This document shows, piece by piece, positions 31,063-41,279 of a DNA stretch of 64,000 nucleotides. The first letter of the stretch is position 1. Every line of letters starts with the position of its first letter. Position numbers and translations under genes: made by a program. Origin of the DNA: Gammaproteobacteria bacterium Milos-ODIII6 (GTDB lineage: Bacteria; Pseudomonadota; Gammaproteobacteria; Chromatiales; Chromatiaceae); assembly GCA_029228645.1 (NCBI GenBank), contig JAPTHR010000004.1, positions 62,001 through 126,000 of the forward strand, in the 5' to 3' direction. Below the pieces are notes generated by a model, which worked only from the letters and a program-made list of their open reading frames with translations, searched no databases and was not told the DNA's origin.

Positions 31063-31814
31063 CTCTCACCACTTGCGTTTTCCTGCCAGCGCACCGCGAA
31101 CCCATGTTCATAGCGCATATCGATGCGCTCCGGCCGACGCGGCATGTTTGCCAACAGCTGCGGATACAGATCCAGGAATGCCTGCTGACGACGAGCGATA
31201 TCCTCCCGCCCCAGGTTCAGGGTCAGACCATCGCGGAACACCAACAGCCATTCGCCGCGCGGGTTCAGCCGGATGCGATCGATACGCAGCGATGCCGTCA
31301 TCAGGCGGGCCTGCAGCTGCAGGTAAAAGGCAACGACCTGCGGCGCGCGTGCGTCCTGTCCGAACAGGCGAGGCAGTGTGCCGAGCTCTGGAATCGACTG
31401 CGGGCGGAAGACCTCGCCGGCCAGGTTGACCAGCGCGCCCTGGTTCCAATAGGCGACCGGCACCTGCTCGCTGACATGCATCCGCAGGGTATCCGGCCAT
31501 ACCCGCCGAACGCTGACCTGCTCGACCCAGGGCATGGCGCTGACCTCCTGCCGGATTCGCTGCAGGTCGACATCGAAGAAGCCGCCATTGATCGCACTGG
31601 CGACCTGCTTTTCGATCGCCGCATGGTCGAGATAGGTGAACTCACCGGTCACCTCCACCACCCGTAAGGGCAAACGCCCGGGTTGGCCCAGGTAATGGAA
31701 ACCCGCCAGGACCAGCGCAAGCAGTGCGACACCCGGCAGCGACAGCGCGACGTACCGCCGGGCACGCGCTGCCCATGCCACCTGGGATCGCTTTTTCGAA
31801 TCAGGCATGCTCAC
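31059..31814 (-). CDS. ftsQ: Cell division protein FtsQ
   Basis: 251-aa bitopic protein with a short basic cytoplasmic tail, one membrane helix (about 25-45) and a periplasmic POTRA domain beginning VVEVTGEFTYLD. The FtsQ beta domain follows (LPRLFGQDA; NLGREDI). It links FtsB/FtsL to the rest of the divisome. It overlaps ddl by 14 bases and ftsA by four. Confidence 0.95.
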   Translation of the reverse strand: MSMPDSKKRSQVAWAARARRYVALSLPGVALLALVLAGFHYLGQPGRLPLRVVEVTGEFTYLDHAAIEKQVASAINGGFFDVDLQRIRQEVSAMPWVEQVSVRRVWPDTLRMHVSEQVPVAYWNQGALVNLAGEVFRPQSIPELGTLPRLFGQDARAPQVVAFYLQLQARLMTASLRIDRIRLNPRGEWLLVFRDGLTLNLGREDIARRQQAFLDLYPQLLANMPRRPERIDMRYEHGFAVRWQENASGES

Positions 31815-32730
31815 CCTCCAGGGTCTGCGCCAACAGCGTCCAGACCAATTGCGGGAAACTCAGGCCGTGGCTGTTGGCCGCCATCGGGACCAGGCTGTGG
31901 CTGGTCATGCCGGGGACCGTGTTCACCTCGATCAACCAGGGCTCCCCGGCTTCGTCCAGCATCAGGTCGACACGCCCCCAGCCACTCGCACCCACCGCCT
32001 CGAAGGCCTCCAGGCAGAGTGCCTGCAGCCGTTGTTCGAGCCCGGCCTGCAGGCCGCAGGGAATCAGGTAGCGGGTTTCATCCGACTCGTATTTGGCCTC
32101 GTAGTCATAGAACGCGTTGGCGGTCTCCAGACGGATCAGCGGCAGCACCTCGGAGCCGAGAATGGACGCGGTGAATTCGCTGCCCTGTATGCATCGCTCG
32201 GCCATCACGTGGCTGTTGCATTCGCTGGCGCGCAACCAGGCATCCCGCAGTGCCGACGCATCCTCGACCCGGTAGACACCGATGCTGGAGCCCTCCAGAG
32301 CCGCCTTCACCATCAGGGGGAACCCGAGTTCCGCGGCCCGCGCCAGGTCGCTCTCCCCTTGCAGCAGCAGGAACGGCGGCGTGGGCAGGCCACAGGCCTG
32401 CCAGACCTGCTTGGTGCGATACTTGTCCATGGTCAGCGCCGAGCCCAGGACACCCGAGCCGGTATACGGCAGCCCAAGCACCTCCAGCACGCCCTGCAAC
32501 TGGCCGTCCTCACCGCCGCGTCCATGCACCACGTTGAACACCCGGTCGTAGCGGCCCTGGCGCAACACCTCGACCACGTCCCGTCCCATATCGACCCCAT
32601 GCGCATCCACACCTGCTTCGCGCAGACCGCGCAGGACCGCCTCGCCGCTCACCAGCGACACCTCGCGCTCGGCGCTCCAACCGCCCATCAGGACTGCCAC
32701 GCGGCCGAAATCTGCGGGTTTCACGTTCAT
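31801..32730 (-). CDS. ddl: D-alanine-D-alanine ligase
   Basis: 309-aa ATP-grasp enzyme that makes the D-Ala-D-Ala substrate of MurF. N-terminal VAVLMGGWSAEREVSL, VHGRGGEDGQLQG near residue 65, and the metal-binding WLIEVNTVPGMTSHSLVP at about 260-280. The Ddl-B type is usual for the dcw cluster. The start MNVKPADFG overlaps the murB stop by four bases; a longer upstream frame only reads murB in another phase. Confidence 0.96.
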   Translation of the reverse strand: MNVKPADFGRVAVLMGGWSAEREVSLVSGEAVLRGLREAGVDAHGVDMGRDVVEVLRQGRYDRVFNVVHGRGGEDGQLQGVLEVLGLPYTGSGVLGSALTMDKYRTKQVWQACGLPTPPFLLLQGESDLARAAELGFPLMVKAALEGSSIGVYRVEDASALRDAWLRASECNSHVMAERCIQGSEFTASILGSEVLPLIRLETANAFYDYEAKYESDETRYLIPCGLQAGLEQRLQALCLEAFEAVGASGWGRVDLMLDEAGEPWLIEVNTVPGMTSHSLVPMAANSHGLSFPQLVWTLLAQTLEGEHA

Positions 32731-33623
32731 GCCGGCACCCCCACCACGTGCACCTCGGGCTGCAGGCGCACGCCGAAGCGGCGCTCGACCTCGTCGCGCG
32801 CATGCGCGATCAGGGCCTCGATATCCGCCGCCCGGCAAGCGCCCGTACTGACCACGAAGTTCGCATGCTTGGGTGAAATCTCGGCACCACCGATGCGATA
32901 TCCCTTCAGCCCCGCCGCCTCGATCAGACGGGCGGCATAATCCCCGGGCGGATTGCGGAATGTCGAACCACCGCTCGGCTTGCCGGTCGGCTGGGTCTCG
33001 GCGCGACGATCGAGCAGTTTGCGGATGGCCGCCTGCTCCACCTCGCTGTCTCCCTCCTGCAACTGCAGGGTCGCGCCCAGGAACCACTCATCCTGCGGCC
33101 CGCTGACCTTGCGGTAAGACACCTGGTAGTCGCCAGGGGAACGCACATGCAGGCGTCCGCCACGATCGATGCTGCGGACCTCACCGACGCAATCCCAGGT
33201 CTCACCGCCAAAGGCGCCGGCATTCATCGCCAGGGCGCCCCCCATGGTGCCGGGAATGCCGGCCAGGAAGGCCGCCCCGGACAAGCCGGCGCGCGCCGCT
33301 GCACGCGCCACCCGGGCGCAGGCAGCGCCGGCGCCGACATGCACCCGGTCGCCATCCACTTCGATTTCCGAGAAACGACCCTGGGTCGCGATCACCGTCC
33401 CCGGGAAACCGCCATCACGCACCAGCAGGTTGCTGCCCAGACCGAGCCAGAGCAGGGGCTCGTCCGACGGCAGCGTCTGCAGGAAAGTCGCGAGGTCCTC
33501 GGCATCGGCCGGACGGTACAAGGTGCGCGCGGGCCCACCCACACGCCAGGTGGTGTAGCGGGCCAGCGGCTCCTGGTGGAGCAATTCGCCGCGCAATGCT
33601 GTGGCCTTGTGAGCCGTCATCAT
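32727..33623 (-). CDS. murB: UDP-N-acetylenolpyruvoylglucosamine reductase MurB
   Basis: 298-aa FAD enzyme that forms UDP-MurNAc. The FAD-binding part includes GLGSNLLVRD and FLAGIPGTMGGALAMNAGA. The catalytic Ser is in SGGSTFRNP and a Glu lies near the C-terminus. The length and the SGGSTF type place it with type II MurB rather than the longer E. coli type I. AGGAG lies seven bases before the first ATG. That ATG overlaps the stop of a small upstream ORF. Confidence 0.95.
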   Translation of the reverse strand: MMTAHKATALRGELLHQEPLARYTTWRVGGPARTLYRPADAEDLATFLQTLPSDEPLLWLGLGSNLLVRDGGFPGTVIATQGRFSEIEVDGDRVHVGAGAACARVARAAARAGLSGAAFLAGIPGTMGGALAMNAGAFGGETWDCVGEVRSIDRGGRLHVRSPGDYQVSYRKVSGPQDEWFLGATLQLQEGDSEVEQAAIRKLLDRRAETQPTGKPSGGSTFRNPPGDYAARLIEAAGLKGYRIGGAEISPKHANFVVSTGACRAADIEALIAHARDEVERRFGVRLQPEVHVVGVPA

Positions 33624-33790
33624 CGCTTGCTCCTGGTCCTTGTTTCGCGCCGGTTCGGGTCACCCGTCCCATTGCGCGACGCCATCGCCGGACCCGGATC
33701 CAGGTCCCGGCTACGACAGGACGAAAGGCATTCACCGCATCCCATGCGCAGCGCGATCAGGCGTGTCTTGTGGCCCTTCTTCAGCGTCAT
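33620..33790 (-). CDS. Possible 56-aa ORF between murC and murB
   Basis: An ATG that overlaps the murC stop as ATGA opens 56 codons ending in a TGA that overlaps the murB start (CGATGATG). The product is very basic (about 14 Arg/Lys) and contains CGECLSSC, a C-x2-C-x3-C cluster, near residues 18-25. No family is recognised. The exact fit into the only sizeable gap of the upper dcw cluster and the two coupled junctions support translation. Composition alone cannot exclude a chance ORF in GC-rich spacer. Even if untranslated as a product, reading through it could deliver ribosomes to murB. Confidence 0.45.
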   Translation of the reverse strand: MTLKKGHKTRLIALRMGCGECLSSCRSRDLDPGPAMASRNGTGDPNRRETRTRSKR

Positions 33791-35211
33791 TGACATAGCC
33801 TGCCCCCCAGTTCGGCTGCCACCTGGCCAATATTCCCGGCGCCCATGGTGAGTACAATGTCGCCGCTCTGGATCACGCTGAAGAGCACATCCGGCAGTTC
33901 CGAGACGCCCTCGACGAAGATCGGATCGACCTGCCCACGCATGCGAACCGCGCGGCTGAGCGCCCGGCCATCCGCCCCTGCAATCGGGTGCTCACCGGCG
34001 GAATAGACCTCGCTCAGGATCAGCACATCCGGCTCGCACAGGACACGCGCAAAATCGTCAAAGGCATCCCGCGTGCGAGTGTAGCGGTGCGGCTGGAAGG
34101 CAAGCACCAGGCGCCGCCCCGGCCAGCCCTCGCGCACTGCCGCGAGCGTTGCGGCGAGTTCACTGGGGTGATGCCCATAGTCGTCGACCAACAGGATCTC
34201 CCCCTCGCCGAGGCGGCAGGGACGCACCTGGAAACGACGCCCGATCCCCTGGAACTGCTGCAGGGTGCGCCCCATCTTGGCTGCGTCCAGGCCCAGCTCC
34301 AGGCCCACGCTGATCGCCGCCAGGGCATTCAGGGCGTTGTGACGCCCGGGCATGGACAACTCGACAGGAAAGCCCGTGCCGTCCTTGAGCCTGACATCGA
34401 AGCGGGTGACACCCTCGTTTTGCTCGAGACCCACGCCGCGCACGTCCGCGTCGGCGTTGAAGCCGTAGGTGACGGTGCGACGGGTGATGTCCGGCAGGAG
34501 GCCACGCGTGTTGTCGTCGTCGACGCATAGCACCGCGACCCCGTAGAAAGGCAGGTGGTGTAAAAACTCGAGGAAGGTCTCGCGCAGGCGCTCGAATTCG
34601 CCGCCATAGGTGGACATGTGGTCCTCGTCCACGTTGGTGACCACCGCCAGCATGGGCTGGAGGTACAGGAAGGAGGCATCACTCTCGTCGGCCTCGGCCA
34701 CCAGCACCTCGCCTTCACCCAGGTGGGCATAGCTGCCGGCCGCGTTGAGTCGCCCCCCGATCACGTAGGTGGGGTCCATGTCGCCGTCGATCAACAGGCT
34801 CGCGATCAGGCTCGTGGTGGTGGTCTTGCCGTGCGTGCCAGCGACCGCGATACCGAAGCGAAAACGCATGATCTCGGCCAGCATCTCGGCCCGCGGGACC
34901 ACCGGGATGCGCTGCTCGCGCGCGGCTATCACTTCCGGATTGTCCTCGGTAACGGCGCTCGAGATCACCACCGCGTCGACCCCATCGACATGCTCGGGGG
35001 CATGCCCGATATGAATGCTGGCACCTTGCTCGGCGAGCCGGTCGGTGGCCGCGTTGTTGCGGATGTCCGATCCGCTCACGAGATAGCCGAGATTGAGCAT
35101 CACCTGGGCAATGCCGTTCATACCGGCACCACCGATCCCGATGAAATGCAGGCGTCGCATCCGTCCCATCGTCTCAGCCGCATAACGCAGGGACTGTGGC
35201 AGCGTGCTCAT
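33787..35211 (-). CDS. murC: UDP-N-acetylmuramate-L-alanine ligase MurC
   Basis: 474-aa Mur ligase adding L-Ala to UDP-MurNAc. N-terminal FIGIGGAGMNGIAQV, P-loop GTHGKTTTTSL near residue 122, and HHPSELAATL and FQPHRYTRT in the C-terminal domain. It overlaps murG by four bases. Confidence 0.97.
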   Translation of the reverse strand: MSTLPQSLRYAAETMGRMRRLHFIGIGGAGMNGIAQVMLNLGYLVSGSDIRNNAATDRLAEQGASIHIGHAPEHVDGVDAVVISSAVTEDNPEVIAAREQRIPVVPRAEMLAEIMRFRFGIAVAGTHGKTTTTSLIASLLIDGDMDPTYVIGGRLNAAGSYAHLGEGEVLVAEADESDASFLYLQPMLAVVTNVDEDHMSTYGGEFERLRETFLEFLHHLPFYGVAVLCVDDDNTRGLLPDITRRTVTYGFNADADVRGVGLEQNEGVTRFDVRLKDGTGFPVELSMPGRHNALNALAAISVGLELGLDAAKMGRTLQQFQGIGRRFQVRPCRLGEGEILLVDDYGHHPSELAATLAAVREGWPGRRLVLAFQPHRYTRTRDAFDDFARVLCEPDVLILSEVYSAGEHPIAGADGRALSRAVRMRGQVDPIFVEGVSELPDVLFSVIQSGDIVLTMGAGNIGQVAAELGGRLCQ

Positions 35212-36287
35212 GGCGCCACCTCCAGACAGGCATCCGCGACACAGCGCAGCGCCTGCGGCATGGCCTTCTGACGCGCCGCCTCCGCCATGCCCAGCAGGCG
35301 CCCGCGGTCCGCGACCAGGGTCTCGAGCATCCCGGCCAAGCGCTCCGGGGTCAGCTGCGACTGCGGCAGCAGCAGGGCCGCACCGGCATCACAAAGATAG
35401 GCGGCGTTACGCGTCTGGTGATCGTCCACGGCAAACGGGAAAGGCACCAGGATGGAACCGATACCAGCCGCCGCGAGCTCGGATACGGTCAGCGCGCCCG
35501 CACGGCACACGACCAGATCGGCGGCCGCCAGCGCCGCCGGCATGTCGTCGATGAACTCGACCACGCGCGCCTCCACGCCGGCCTCCCGATAAGCCTGCTG
35601 CGTCGCTGCCTGTTTGTCGCGACCGGCCTGATGAAAGACCCGCGGACGTCGCGCCGCTTCGATCAGGGCGATCGCGGCGGGCAGGCTTTCGTTGAGTGCC
35701 TGCGCACCCAGGGAGCCCCCCATCACGAGCAGGTTCATGGGTTCAGCCGCACGCCCGGCGAAGCGCTGCGCGGGCGGCGAAAGGTCGAGAATCTCGGGGC
35801 GCACCGGGTTGCCGCAGGTAGTGACCTTGTGCCCCTGAGGGAAGCTCCCCGGAAACGCCTGCAGCACCCGCCCGGCGACTCTGGCGAGCCAGCGGTTGGT
35901 CATACCCGGTATCGTGTTCTGTTCATGGATGACGAGCGGAATCCCGAGCAGGCGACTGACCAAACCGCCCGGCCCGGAGGCAAAACCACCCATCCCCAGG
36001 ACCACTTTTGGACGCCGCGAGCGCAGCACCCGTGCCGCCTGCAGCATGGCGCGCAGCAGGCGCAGCGGCGCCAACAGCAGGCTCCATACGCCCTGCCCCC
36101 TGAGACGAAAGCTGTCGATGGTGTCGAAATCGATCCCCTGCGAGGGGATCAGGCGGGACTCGAAGCTGCGCGGACTGCCCAGCCAGCTGATCTCGCAGCC
36201 GCGCTGGCGCAGCTCATGGGCGACCGCCAGGGCCGGGAAGACATGTCCGCCGGTGCCGCCGGCCATGATCATTACGCGCGCTGCCAT
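35208..36287 (-). CDS. murG: Lipid II synthase (GlcNAc transferase) MurG
   Basis: 359-aa GT-B glycosyltransferase that adds GlcNAc to lipid I on the inner face of the membrane. The glycine-rich loop MAGGTGGHVFPALAVA opens the N-domain. MGGSLGAQALNE and CRAGALTVSELAAAG mark the UDP-GlcNAc site. The start MAARVMIMAGG overlaps ftsW by 16 bases. Confidence 0.97.
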   Translation of the reverse strand: MAARVMIMAGGTGGHVFPALAVAHELRQRGCEISWLGSPRSFESRLIPSQGIDFDTIDSFRLRGQGVWSLLLAPLRLLRAMLQAARVLRSRRPKVVLGMGGFASGPGGLVSRLLGIPLVIHEQNTIPGMTNRWLARVAGRVLQAFPGSFPQGHKVTTCGNPVRPEILDLSPPAQRFAGRAAEPMNLLVMGGSLGAQALNESLPAAIALIEAARRPRVFHQAGRDKQAATQQAYREAGVEARVVEFIDDMPAALAAADLVVCRAGALTVSELAAAGIGSILVPFPFAVDDHQTRNAAYLCDAGAALLLPQSQLTPERLAGMLETLVADRGRLLGMAEAARQKAMPQALRCVADACLEVAP

Positions 36288-37468
36288 GCGCCCTCCCTGC
36301 CGCCTGCGAGCGGCTGCGTATTCTCGCGCTGAATGCGTGCCAGCATTCCCACGGCAAGACAGGACACGATCAGGCTGTTGCTCCCATAGCTGATAAACGG
36401 GAGGGTCAGTCCTTTGGTCGGCAACAGGCCCATGTTGACCGCGATATTGATAAACGCCTGCATGCCGATCCAAAGACCCAGGCCGTAGGCCACGTAGGCT
36501 GCATAGCGGGCGTCGCGACGCTCGGCCGCGACACCGATGCTGAACGCACGCCAGATGATCAGGCTGAACAGCAGGATCACCAGCAGGGTCCCCAACAGAC
36601 CGAACTCCTCCCCGATTACCGCCATGACAAAGTCGGTATGCGCCTCGGGCAGATAGAACTGCTTCTGGATGCCGTTGCCCAGGCCCACGCCGAACCATTC
36701 CCCGCGGCCAAAGGCGATCAGCGCCTGGGTCAACTGATAACCGGCATCCTGGGCCTGCTCCCAGGGATTGAGGAACGAGGTCACACGCGCCATGCGGTAA
36801 GGAGAGAGGTAGATCAACAGGCCCAGCGCGCCGGATGCCAGTGCCACCAGCGAGCCGAACTGCCAGATCGGTGCGCCTGCCAGGAACAGCAGCCCGAACG
36901 CGGTTGCCAGCAACACCGCGGTGGTGCCGAAATCCGGTTGCAGCATGATCAGGCTGCAGGCGGCGAGCAACAGCAACAGGGGCTTGATGAAGCCCCACAC
37001 CGTGAAAGCGACCTCCAGCCGGCGGCGCACCACGTAACCCGCCAGGTACAGGATCAGGAACAGCTTCATGAATTCCGATGTCTGCAGGCTGAGCGGGCCA
37101 ACCCCCACCCAGCGCATCGCACCGTTGGCGGAACGACCCAGCCCCGGGATGAACACCAGCAGGAGTAAAACCAGGCCGAGGAAATACAGCCAGGTGCTGC
37201 TTTTCTCCCACCAGGCGACCGGCAGGTAATACACCACCAGGGCCGCCACGCCTCCGAGCGCCAGGGCCAGCAGGTGCCGATCGACGTAGCGGAAGGCGTC
37301 ACCCTGGCGCGCGCCGATATGCAGCGAGGCGGACGCCACCATGATCACCCCCAACACCAACAGCACGCCCGTTGCCATTAGCAGGGTGACGTCCAGGCGA
37401 CGCAGTGTATTGGCCGCGACCCCGCGCTCGCGCGCCATGCTGCCGGATGCGGTGAGCAGCGCACTCAT
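36272..37468 (-). CDS. ftsW: Septal peptidoglycan polymerase FtsW
   Basis: 398-aa SEDS-family glycosyltransferase with ten predicted membrane helices, partner of FtsI. Conserved segments are GLGRSANGAMRW, LQPDFGTTAVL and the C-terminal PFISYGSNSLI. The start MSALLTASGSM overlaps the murD stop by four bases. The first 20 residues are cytoplasmic. Confidence 0.96.
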   Translation of the reverse strand: MSALLTASGSMARERGVAANTLRRLDVTLLMATGVLLVLGVIMVASASLHIGARQGDAFRYVDRHLLALALGGVAALVVYYLPVAWWEKSSTWLYFLGLVLLLLVFIPGLGRSANGAMRWVGVGPLSLQTSEFMKLFLILYLAGYVVRRRLEVAFTVWGFIKPLLLLLAACSLIMLQPDFGTTAVLLATAFGLLFLAGAPIWQFGSLVALASGALGLLIYLSPYRMARVTSFLNPWEQAQDAGYQLTQALIAFGRGEWFGVGLGNGIQKQFYLPEAHTDFVMAVIGEEFGLLGTLLVILLFSLIIWRAFSIGVAAERRDARYAAYVAYGLGLWIGMQAFINIAVNMGLLPTKGLTLPFISYGSNSLIVSCLAVGMLARIQRENTQPLAGGREGAWQRA

Positions 37469-38820
37469 GCCGACAACCGCCTCACCAGGCCACGGAAACG
37501 ATCTCCGCGCTCGATGAAATTGCGAAACTGATCGAAACTGGCACAGGCCGGCGCAAGCAGCACATGGTCGCCCGCCTGCGACATCTGCGCAGCGAGTTGC
37601 ACCGCCTGCTTCAGATCGACGGCATCGGCCACCTGAATGTTGCCCGGAATGAAAGGCCGGATCGCCTCCCGGTCGCGCCCCATCAGGACCACGCCGCGCG
37701 CGCACTCGGCCAGTACCGGACCCATGGCGCTGAAATCACCGCCCTTGCAGTCACCGCCCAGCAGGATCACGGCGCGTCCACCGGCAGGGTCGTGCAGACC
37801 GCGCAGGGCCGCGATGGCTGCGCCCACATTGGTCGCCTTGCTGTCGTTGTACCAACGCACGCCCGCTGTCTCGCCGACGAACTCGCAGCGATGCGGCAGA
37901 CCGGGGAAACGGCTCAGGACCTCGCGCATGCGCTCGATCGCGAAACCCAGGGCGGTCCCGATGGCCAGCGCCGCGAGCGCATTGGCCAGATTGTGACGAC
38001 CCGGAATCAGGACCTCCGAGGCCCTCATCAACGGCTGTTCGCCACGACACAGAAACTCCTCACCGTGCAGCGTTCGAATCCCGAAGCGCTTATCACCCTG
38101 CGGATCCCCGAGGGTGAAGAACCAGGCGTCCTGGCTGCCCTGCATCGACATCACCATTCGATCGTCCGCGTTGAACACCCCGAGACCGGCATTGCGCAGG
38201 ATGCGCTCCTTGGCATCCGCATAGGCCTGGATGTCCGGGTAACGGTCCAGGTGATCGGCCGACACGTTCAGCACCGCGGAAACAGCGGTATGCAGCGAGG
38301 ATGTGGTCTCGAGCTGGAAGCTGGACAGCTCCAGGACGTACAACTCGACTTCATCTTCGAGCAGATCCAGCGCGGGCGTACCCAGGTTACCGCCGACCGC
38401 GACCCGGCATCCCGAGGCCTTGGCCATTTCGCCGACCAGGGTGGTCACGGTGCTCTTGCCGTTCGAGCCGGTGATCGCGACCACCGGCGCCTGTACGGCG
38501 CGCGCGAAAATTTCAATGTCCCCCAGCACCGGGACCCCACGCTGGATGGCCGCCTGGATCTGGGGAGTCGACAGCGGCACACCCGGACTCACGATCAGCT
38601 GATCGGCCTGCTCGAACACGGCATCCTCGAAGTCGCCGAGGAACACCGCCACATCCGCATACTCCTGCTGCAACTGCGCCAGACCCGGAGGCTGCTCACG
38701 ACTGTCCGCAATCGCCACCCGCACCCCCTCGCGCATGAGGTAACGCGCCACCGACAGGCCGGTCGCACCGAGACCCACCACCAGGGTCCTGAGGGCCAGT
38801 TGTTGAGGTTGCGTGACCAT
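37465..38820 (-). CDS. murD: UDP-N-acetylmuramoyl-L-alanine-D-glutamate ligase MurD
   Basis: 451-aa Mur ligase. N-terminal GLGATGLSVARYL binds the UDP-sugar, the P-loop GSNGKSTVTTL is near residue 117, and the central domain has HRCEFVGETAGVRWYNDSKATN. It adds D-Glu to UDP-MurNAc-Ala. It lies 12 bases after mraY. Confidence 0.97.
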   Translation of the reverse strand: MVTQPQQLALRTLVVGLGATGLSVARYLMREGVRVAIADSREQPPGLAQLQQEYADVAVFLGDFEDAVFEQADQLIVSPGVPLSTPQIQAAIQRGVPVLGDIEIFARAVQAPVVAITGSNGKSTVTTLVGEMAKASGCRVAVGGNLGTPALDLLEDEVELYVLELSSFQLETTSSLHTAVSAVLNVSADHLDRYPDIQAYADAKERILRNAGLGVFNADDRMVMSMQGSQDAWFFTLGDPQGDKRFGIRTLHGEEFLCRGEQPLMRASEVLIPGRHNLANALAALAIGTALGFAIERMREVLSRFPGLPHRCEFVGETAGVRWYNDSKATNVGAAIAALRGLHDPAGGRAVILLGGDCKGGDFSAMGPVLAECARGVVLMGRDREAIRPFIPGNIQVADAVDLKQAVQLAAQMSQAGDHVLLAPACASFDQFRNFIERGDRFRGLVRRLSA

Positions 38821-38832
38821 ATCCCGGCGACC

Positions 38833-39915
38833 TCAGCGCAGCTTCAGACTGGCCAGACCGACCAGCACCAGGATGACCGTGATGATCCAGAAACGCACGA
38901 TGACGCGCGGCTCCGGCCAACCCTTGAGTTCGAAGTGATGGTGCAGGGGCGCCATGCGGAAGATCCGGCGCCCGGTGAGGCGGAACGAAAGCACCTGCAG
39001 GACCACCGACACCGTTTCCATGACGAACACCCCGCCCATGATGAACAGCGTGACCTCCTGGCGCGTCGCGACCGCCAGGACACCGAGCGCCGCACCGAGC
39101 GCGAGTGCGCCCACATCGCCCATGAACACCTGGGCCGGATAGGCGTTGAACCACAAAAAGCCGAGCCCGGCGCCCACCAGTGCGCCGGCAAATACCGCCA
39201 GCTCGCCCACCCCCGGGAGGTGCGGAATCAGGAGATACTCCGCAATGACTGCATGCCCGGAGACATAAGCGAACAGCGCCAGGGCGCCAGCCACCAGCAC
39301 GGTCGGCAGGATCGCGAGACCGTCCAGCCCATCGGTGAGATTGACGGCATTCGAGGAGCCGACGATCACGAAGTAGCTCAGCACCACGAACCAGGGCCCC
39401 ATGTCCAACACGAAGCCCTTGACGAAGGGCAGCAGCAACTGCGTCTCGGCGGGCACACTGGCGGTGGTATACAGGGCGATCGATGCCCCCAGGCCGAAAA
39501 TCGATTGCCACAGATACTTCCAGCGCGCCGCCAGCCCCCGGGCATCCCGCAGCACCAGCTTGCGGTAATCGTCCCACAGCCCGATCAGACCGAACGCCAG
39601 GGTGGTCAGCAGCACGATCCACATGTAGCGATTCGACAGATCGGCCCACAACAGGGTCGATACCGCGACCGCCACCAGGATCAGGGCGCCACCCATGGTG
39701 GGCGTGCCGGCCTTGGACAGATGGCTCTGGGGACCATCGTCGCGCACCGTCTGGCCTATTTTGTAACGGCTCAGGCGACGGATCATGGCCGGCCCCACCA
39801 GGAAGGACATCAGCAGCGCGGTCAACACCGCCAGGATGGTGCGCAGGGTGATATAGCGGAAGACATCGAAGCCGCTCTCGAATTGCGCCAGGTAGGATGC
39901 CAGCTCGATCAGCAT
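38833..39915 (-). CDS. mraY: Phospho-MurNAc-pentapeptide transferase MraY
   Basis: 360-aa, ten-helix membrane enzyme that makes lipid I from UDP-MurNAc-pentapeptide and undecaprenyl phosphate. Key segments: KAGTPTMGG, the acidic pair of [21 protein letters not shown] and the His box PLHHHFE. It overlaps murF by seven bases. Confidence 0.97.
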   Translation of the reverse strand: MLIELASYLAQFESGFDVFRYITLRTILAVLTALLMSFLVGPAMIRRLSRYKIGQTVRDDGPQSHLSKAGTPTMGGALILVAVAVSTLLWADLSNRYMWIVLLTTLAFGLIGLWDDYRKLVLRDARGLAARWKYLWQSIFGLGASIALYTTASVPAETQLLLPFVKGFVLDMGPWFVVLSYFVIVGSSNAVNLTDGLDGLAILPTVLVAGALALFAYVSGHAVIAEYLLIPHLPGVGELAVFAGALVGAGLGFLWFNAYPAQVFMGDVGALALGAALGVLAVATRQEVTLFIMGGVFVMETVSVVLQVLSFRLTGRRIFRMAPLHHHFELKGWPEPRVIVRFWIITVILVLVGLASLKLR

Positions 39916-41279
39916 GTGACGCCCTCCCCCACCAGGGCCGCAACGACCCGATCCATGGCGCTCGCGCGCGATCCCTTCACCAGGACGCTCTCGTCCGCGC
40001 CGAGAGACTCGCGCAGACCCTCCAGCAACGCGGCATGGTCCGCAAAGACGCGTTTCTCACCCTGGAAGGTTTCCGCCGCATGCGCGCTGAGAGGCCCGCA
40101 GGTATACAGACGTTCGACCCCGGCCTGCGAGGCCAGCACACCCAGCTCGCGGTGCAGCGACACCTGCTCCTCGCCCAGCTCACCGAGATCCCCAAGCACC
40201 AGAGTGCGCCGCCCGGGCATCGCCGCGAGCACCGCGATCGCCGCCGCGACCGAGTCCGGATTGGCGTTGTAGGCGTCATCCACAAGACGGACGCCGGAGG
40301 TCGTGGGCACCGGGCAGAGCCGCCCCTTGACCGGCGCCAGCGAAGCCAGTCCCTCGCGGATCGCCTTGGGTGGAATGCCGAGCTCGAGCGCCACGGCCAC
40401 CGCCGCCAGGGCGTTCATGCGGTTGTGCCGCCCCCCCAGCCGCAGCCGGACCTCGAAGGCCTCGGCGCCCGCGATCACCTCGAAGGCGGCCTCGAAACCG
40501 GCGTCACGCCATTCCAGACGGTAGCTTTCGGCCGGACTGCGCACGTCCGCCTGCTCGTCGAGGCCAAAACCGCGCATGCGATGACCCTCGGCCAGCTCGC
40601 GCCAGAGATTGGCGAAACGGTCATCGGCGTTGTAGATGAACGTGCCGGTGGCAGCCAGACCCTGCAGGATCTCGGCCTTGGCCCGGGCCACCCCCTCGAT
40701 ACTGCCGAAGCCTTCCAGGTGGGCGCGCCCCGCATTGTTCAGCACCGCGACATCCGGACGCGCGATGCGGCTCAGGTAAGCGATCTCACCCGCGTGATTC
40801 GCCCCCATCTCGATAACCGCGTACTGCTCGTCCTGCAGGCGCATCAAGGTCAGGGGCATGCCGATGTCGTTGTTGAGGTTGCCGCGGGTGGACAACACGC
40901 GATCGACCTGCCCCAGGATCGCCGCCAGCATCTCCTTCAGGGTGGTCTTGCCGTTGCTGCCGGTGATGCCGATCACCCGCGCCCCGGCCTTGTCGCGCCA
41001 GGCCGCAGCCAGGCGCCCGAGGGCAAGACGGGTGTCCTTGACCCGCAGCAGCGGCAGGTTCGCGCTGACCTCGCGCTGCACCATGGCTCCCATGGCGCCC
41101 TGCTGTTCCGCCAGCCGGACGTAGTCATGCGCGTCGAAATTCGGACCGTTCAGCGCCACGAACAGATCGCCGGTACTGAGCGTGCGGGTATCGGTACTGA
41201 CGGAGGAAAAGACCGCGTCCCGACCGTGCAACTCACCCTGTACCACCTGTGCGGCCTCTGAGAGTCGAAAGCTGATCAT
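39909..41279 (-). CDS. murF: UDP-MurNAc-tripeptide-D-alanyl-D-alanine ligase MurF
   Basis: 456-aa Mur ligase completing the UDP-MurNAc-pentapeptide. P-loop [12 protein letters not shown] near residue 107, [14 protein letters not shown], and [10 protein letters not shown] in the central domain. It overlaps murE by four bases. Confidence 0.97.
   Translation of the reverse strand: MISFRLSEAAQVVQGELHGRDAVFSSVSTDTRTLSTGDLFVALNGPNFDAHDYVRLAEQQGAMGAMVQREVSANLPLLRVKDTRLALGRLAAAWRDKAGARVIGITGSNGKTTLKEMLAAILGQVDRVLSTRGNLNNDIGMPLTLMRLQDEQYAVIEMGANHAGEIAYLSRIARPDVAVLNNAGRAHLEGFGSIEGVARAKAEILQGLAATGTFIYNADDRFANLWRELAEGHRMRGFGLDEQADVRSPAESYRLEWRDAGFEAAFEVIAGAEAFEVRLRLGGRHNRMNALAAVAVALELGIPPKAIREGLASLAPVKGRLCPVPTTSGVRLVDDAYNANPDSVAAAIAVLAAMPGRRTLVLGDLGELGEEQVSLHRELGVLASQAGVERLYTCGPLSAHAAETFQGEKRVFADHAALLEGLRESLGADESVLVKGSRASAMDRVVAALVGEGVTC

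Noticed and set aside
37564-40272. A 902-codon plus-strand ORF opposite murD and mraY
   Set aside because: It is a mirror frame of GC-rich genes. The opposite strand holds complete Mur and MraY motifs with tight junctions, and the plus-strand product has no recognisable domain and an Arg/His/Gln-rich composition.
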